From positions 1,240,001 through 1,304,000 of the forward strand of contig JAHBWV010000001.1 in NCBI GenBank assembly GCA_019636845.1: a DNA stretch of 64,000 nt, written 5' to 3'. The stretch is from Phycisphaeraceae bacterium (GTDB lineage: Bacteria; Planctomycetota; Phycisphaerae; Phycisphaerales; UBA1924). The notes under the pieces are model-generated. The model had not been told where the DNA came from and did not search any database. It saw only the letters and a program-made list of their open reading frames with translations. Below, piece after piece: positions 62,740 to 64,000 of this stretch (positions are counted from its first letter, which is position 1; every line of letters begins with the position of its first letter). The position numbers were made by a program, and so were the translations under genes.

Positions 62740-64000
62740 ATGCTGCCCAGGATCGTCCCACTTGCTGCGATGGTTACCCTCGCGACACTCCCCGTCGCCG
62801 CACAATCGGTTCCATACGAGCGCTACCAGCTCGACAACGGCATGACCGTGATCCTCCACCAGGACCGCTCGCTCCCTCTCGCCGCACTCAACCTTTGGTA
62901 TCGCGTCGGCTCAAAAGACGAACCCAAAGGGCGTTCCGGCTTTGCCCACCTCTTCGAGCATCTCATGTTCATGGGCACCGAGCGCGTCCCCGACAACCAG
63001 TTCGACCTCATCATGGAATCTGGAGGCGGCTCCAACAATGCGACCACCTCCTACGACCGCACAAACTACTTCCAGTCAGGCCCTTCCTCTCTCCTCCCCA
63101 CGCTCCTCTGGCTCGAAGCGGATCGACTCGAAGATATCGGCCGCATGATGACCCAGGAGAAACTCGACCTTCAGCGCGATGTCGTTCGCAACGAGCGACG
63201 CCAGTCATATGAGAACGCCCCCTACGGACGGTCCTATCTCATCGCCACCCAACTCATGTTCCCCGAGTCGCATCCGTACCACATCCCCACCATCGGCACA
63301 CACCAGGACCTCGAAGCCGCAACGGTCCACGATGTCCAGGACTTCTTCGCCTCCTTCTACGTCCCCTCAAACATCTCCATGAGCATCGTCGGCGACTTCG
63401 ATCCTGAAGAAATCAAGCCGATCATCGAGTCACTCTTCGCAGACCTCCCCGCCGGCGCGCCCACACCCGGAAAGATCGCCCCCCCAGCCCGTCTCGACCG
63501 TGTCGTCCGCTACACCACGCTCGACAAGGTCCAGCTGCCCCTCATCAGCATCTGGTACCACTCGCCCGCGATCTACACAGATGGCAACGCCGAGGTCGAT
63601 CTCCTCGCACAGATCCTCACCGACGGAAAGTCAAGCCGCCTCTACAAGCGTCTTGTCATGGACGAGGGAATCGCCGCCGAAGTCGAGGCCTACCAGGATT
63701 CCAACCTCCTCGGATCCGTCCTCGCGCTCAACGTCTACGCCATGCCCGATGCCGACCTCGGCCGACTCGAGACGCTGATCGACGAAGAGATCAGCACGCT
63801 CCTTGAGAGCGGCCCATCTCCCGACGAACTCGAACGCTTCAAGGCCTCCCGCGAGCTCGAGATGCTCGGCTCCATGCAGGATGTCCTCAGCCGCGCCGAC
63901 GCACTCAACGCATACCAGTTCTACTTCGGCGAACCGGATTCATTCAAACGCGATCTCGACCGCTACCGCAACGCAACGCCCGAATCCGTCCGACGCTGGG
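62740..64000 (+). CDS. M16-family zinc peptidase, N-terminal part (cut by window edge)
   Basis: The first 420 residues of a secreted M16 (insulinase/pitrilysin) peptidase. A signal peptide ends at about AAQS (residue 22). The inverted zinc motif HLFEH (70-74) is present, with NERRQS supplying the downstream zinc-ligand Glu about 77 residues later. The TSYDRTNYFQSGP segment and FYVPSNISMSIVGDFD strand are typical of the active M16 half. The second, inactive half begins near residue 250 (LPLISIWYHSP) and runs off the window at 64000. GGAG lies six bases before the ATG. It probably degrades peptides in the periplasm. Confidence 0.93.
   Translation, partial: MLPRIVPLAAMVTLATLPVAAQSVPYERYQLDNGMTVILHQDRSLPLAALNLWYRVGSKDEPKGRSGFAHLFEHLMFMGTERVPDNQFDLIMESGGGSNNATTSYDRTNYFQSGPSSLLPTLLWLEADRLEDIGRMMTQEKLDLQRDVVRNERRQSYENAPYGRSYLIATQLMFPESHPYHIPTIGTHQDLEAATVHDVQDFFASFYVPSNISMSIVGDFDPEEIKPIIESLFADLPAGAPTPGKIAPPARLDRVVRYTTLDKVQLPLISIWYHSPAIYTDGNAEVDLLAQILTDGKSSRLYKRLVMDEGIAAEVEAYQDSNLLGSVLALNVYAMPDADLGRLETLIDEEISTLLESGPSPDELERFKASRELEMLGSMQDVLSRADALNAYQFYFGEPDSFKRDLDRYRNATPESVRRW

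Overview
The window is about 64 kb of high-GC bacterial DNA. Gene families and order (nusA-infB-ylxP-rbfA run, fliM, kinase-FGE fusion, giant filamentous-haemagglutinin-like protein, complete type VI secretion system) suggest a flagellated Gram-negative-type planctomycete, perhaps from the Phycisphaerae. That placement is inferred from protein character; no rRNA or marker comparison was possible. No insertion sequence, prophage or CRISPR array was seen. One tRNA is present.

Region 1 (1-11.3 kb, minus strand) is housekeeping: fliM, then a promoter and a long structured leader, nusA, infB, ylxP (DUF503), rbfA, a degenerate HhH-GPD (endonuclease III-like) protein, a 1219-residue TPR lipoprotein and the start of yebC, which runs off the left edge. 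Several genes overlap by ATGA, which implies translational coupling. Region 2 (11.4-13.7 kb, plus) holds a DsbD-type thiol:disulfide interchange protein and tRNA-Gly(GCC) with a clear intrinsic terminator.

Region 3 (13.8-60.8 kb) is one large type VI secretion (T6SS) locus, all on the plus strand except one 60-residue lipoprotein. It starts with an unrecognised 659-residue protein, a TssJ-like lipoprotein and a giant pseudokinase/FGE fusion. The membrane complex follows (unrecognised 311-residue protein, tssK, tssL, tssM, tagF). Then, unexpectedly, comes a two-partner secretion pair: an FhaC/ShlB-type transporter and a 3865-residue haemagglutinin-like exoprotein with four nearly exact 177-residue tandem repeats. 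The sheath/baseplate block resumes 27 bp later (tssA, tssB, tssC, hcp, tagJ, tssE, tssF, tssG, clpV). The spike and payload end the locus: vgrG, a small carboxypeptidase-regulatory-like linker, a LysM/glycine-zipper/HExxH protein that looks like a metallopeptidase effector, a proline-rich protein that may be its chaperone or immunity factor, and PAAR.

Region 4 (60.9-64 kb) holds a membrane GT-C-like glycosyltransferase and the first two thirds or so of an M16 zinc peptidase cut by the right edge.

In working terms the locus encodes a contact-dependent injection machine (TssA-M, ClpV, Hcp, VgrG, PAAR), a likely post-translational control module (pseudokinase-FGE, TagF), at least one candidate cargo effector, and a giant surface adhesin with its own secretion pore. 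The adhesin inside the T6SS operon and the effector module are the points most worth following up.
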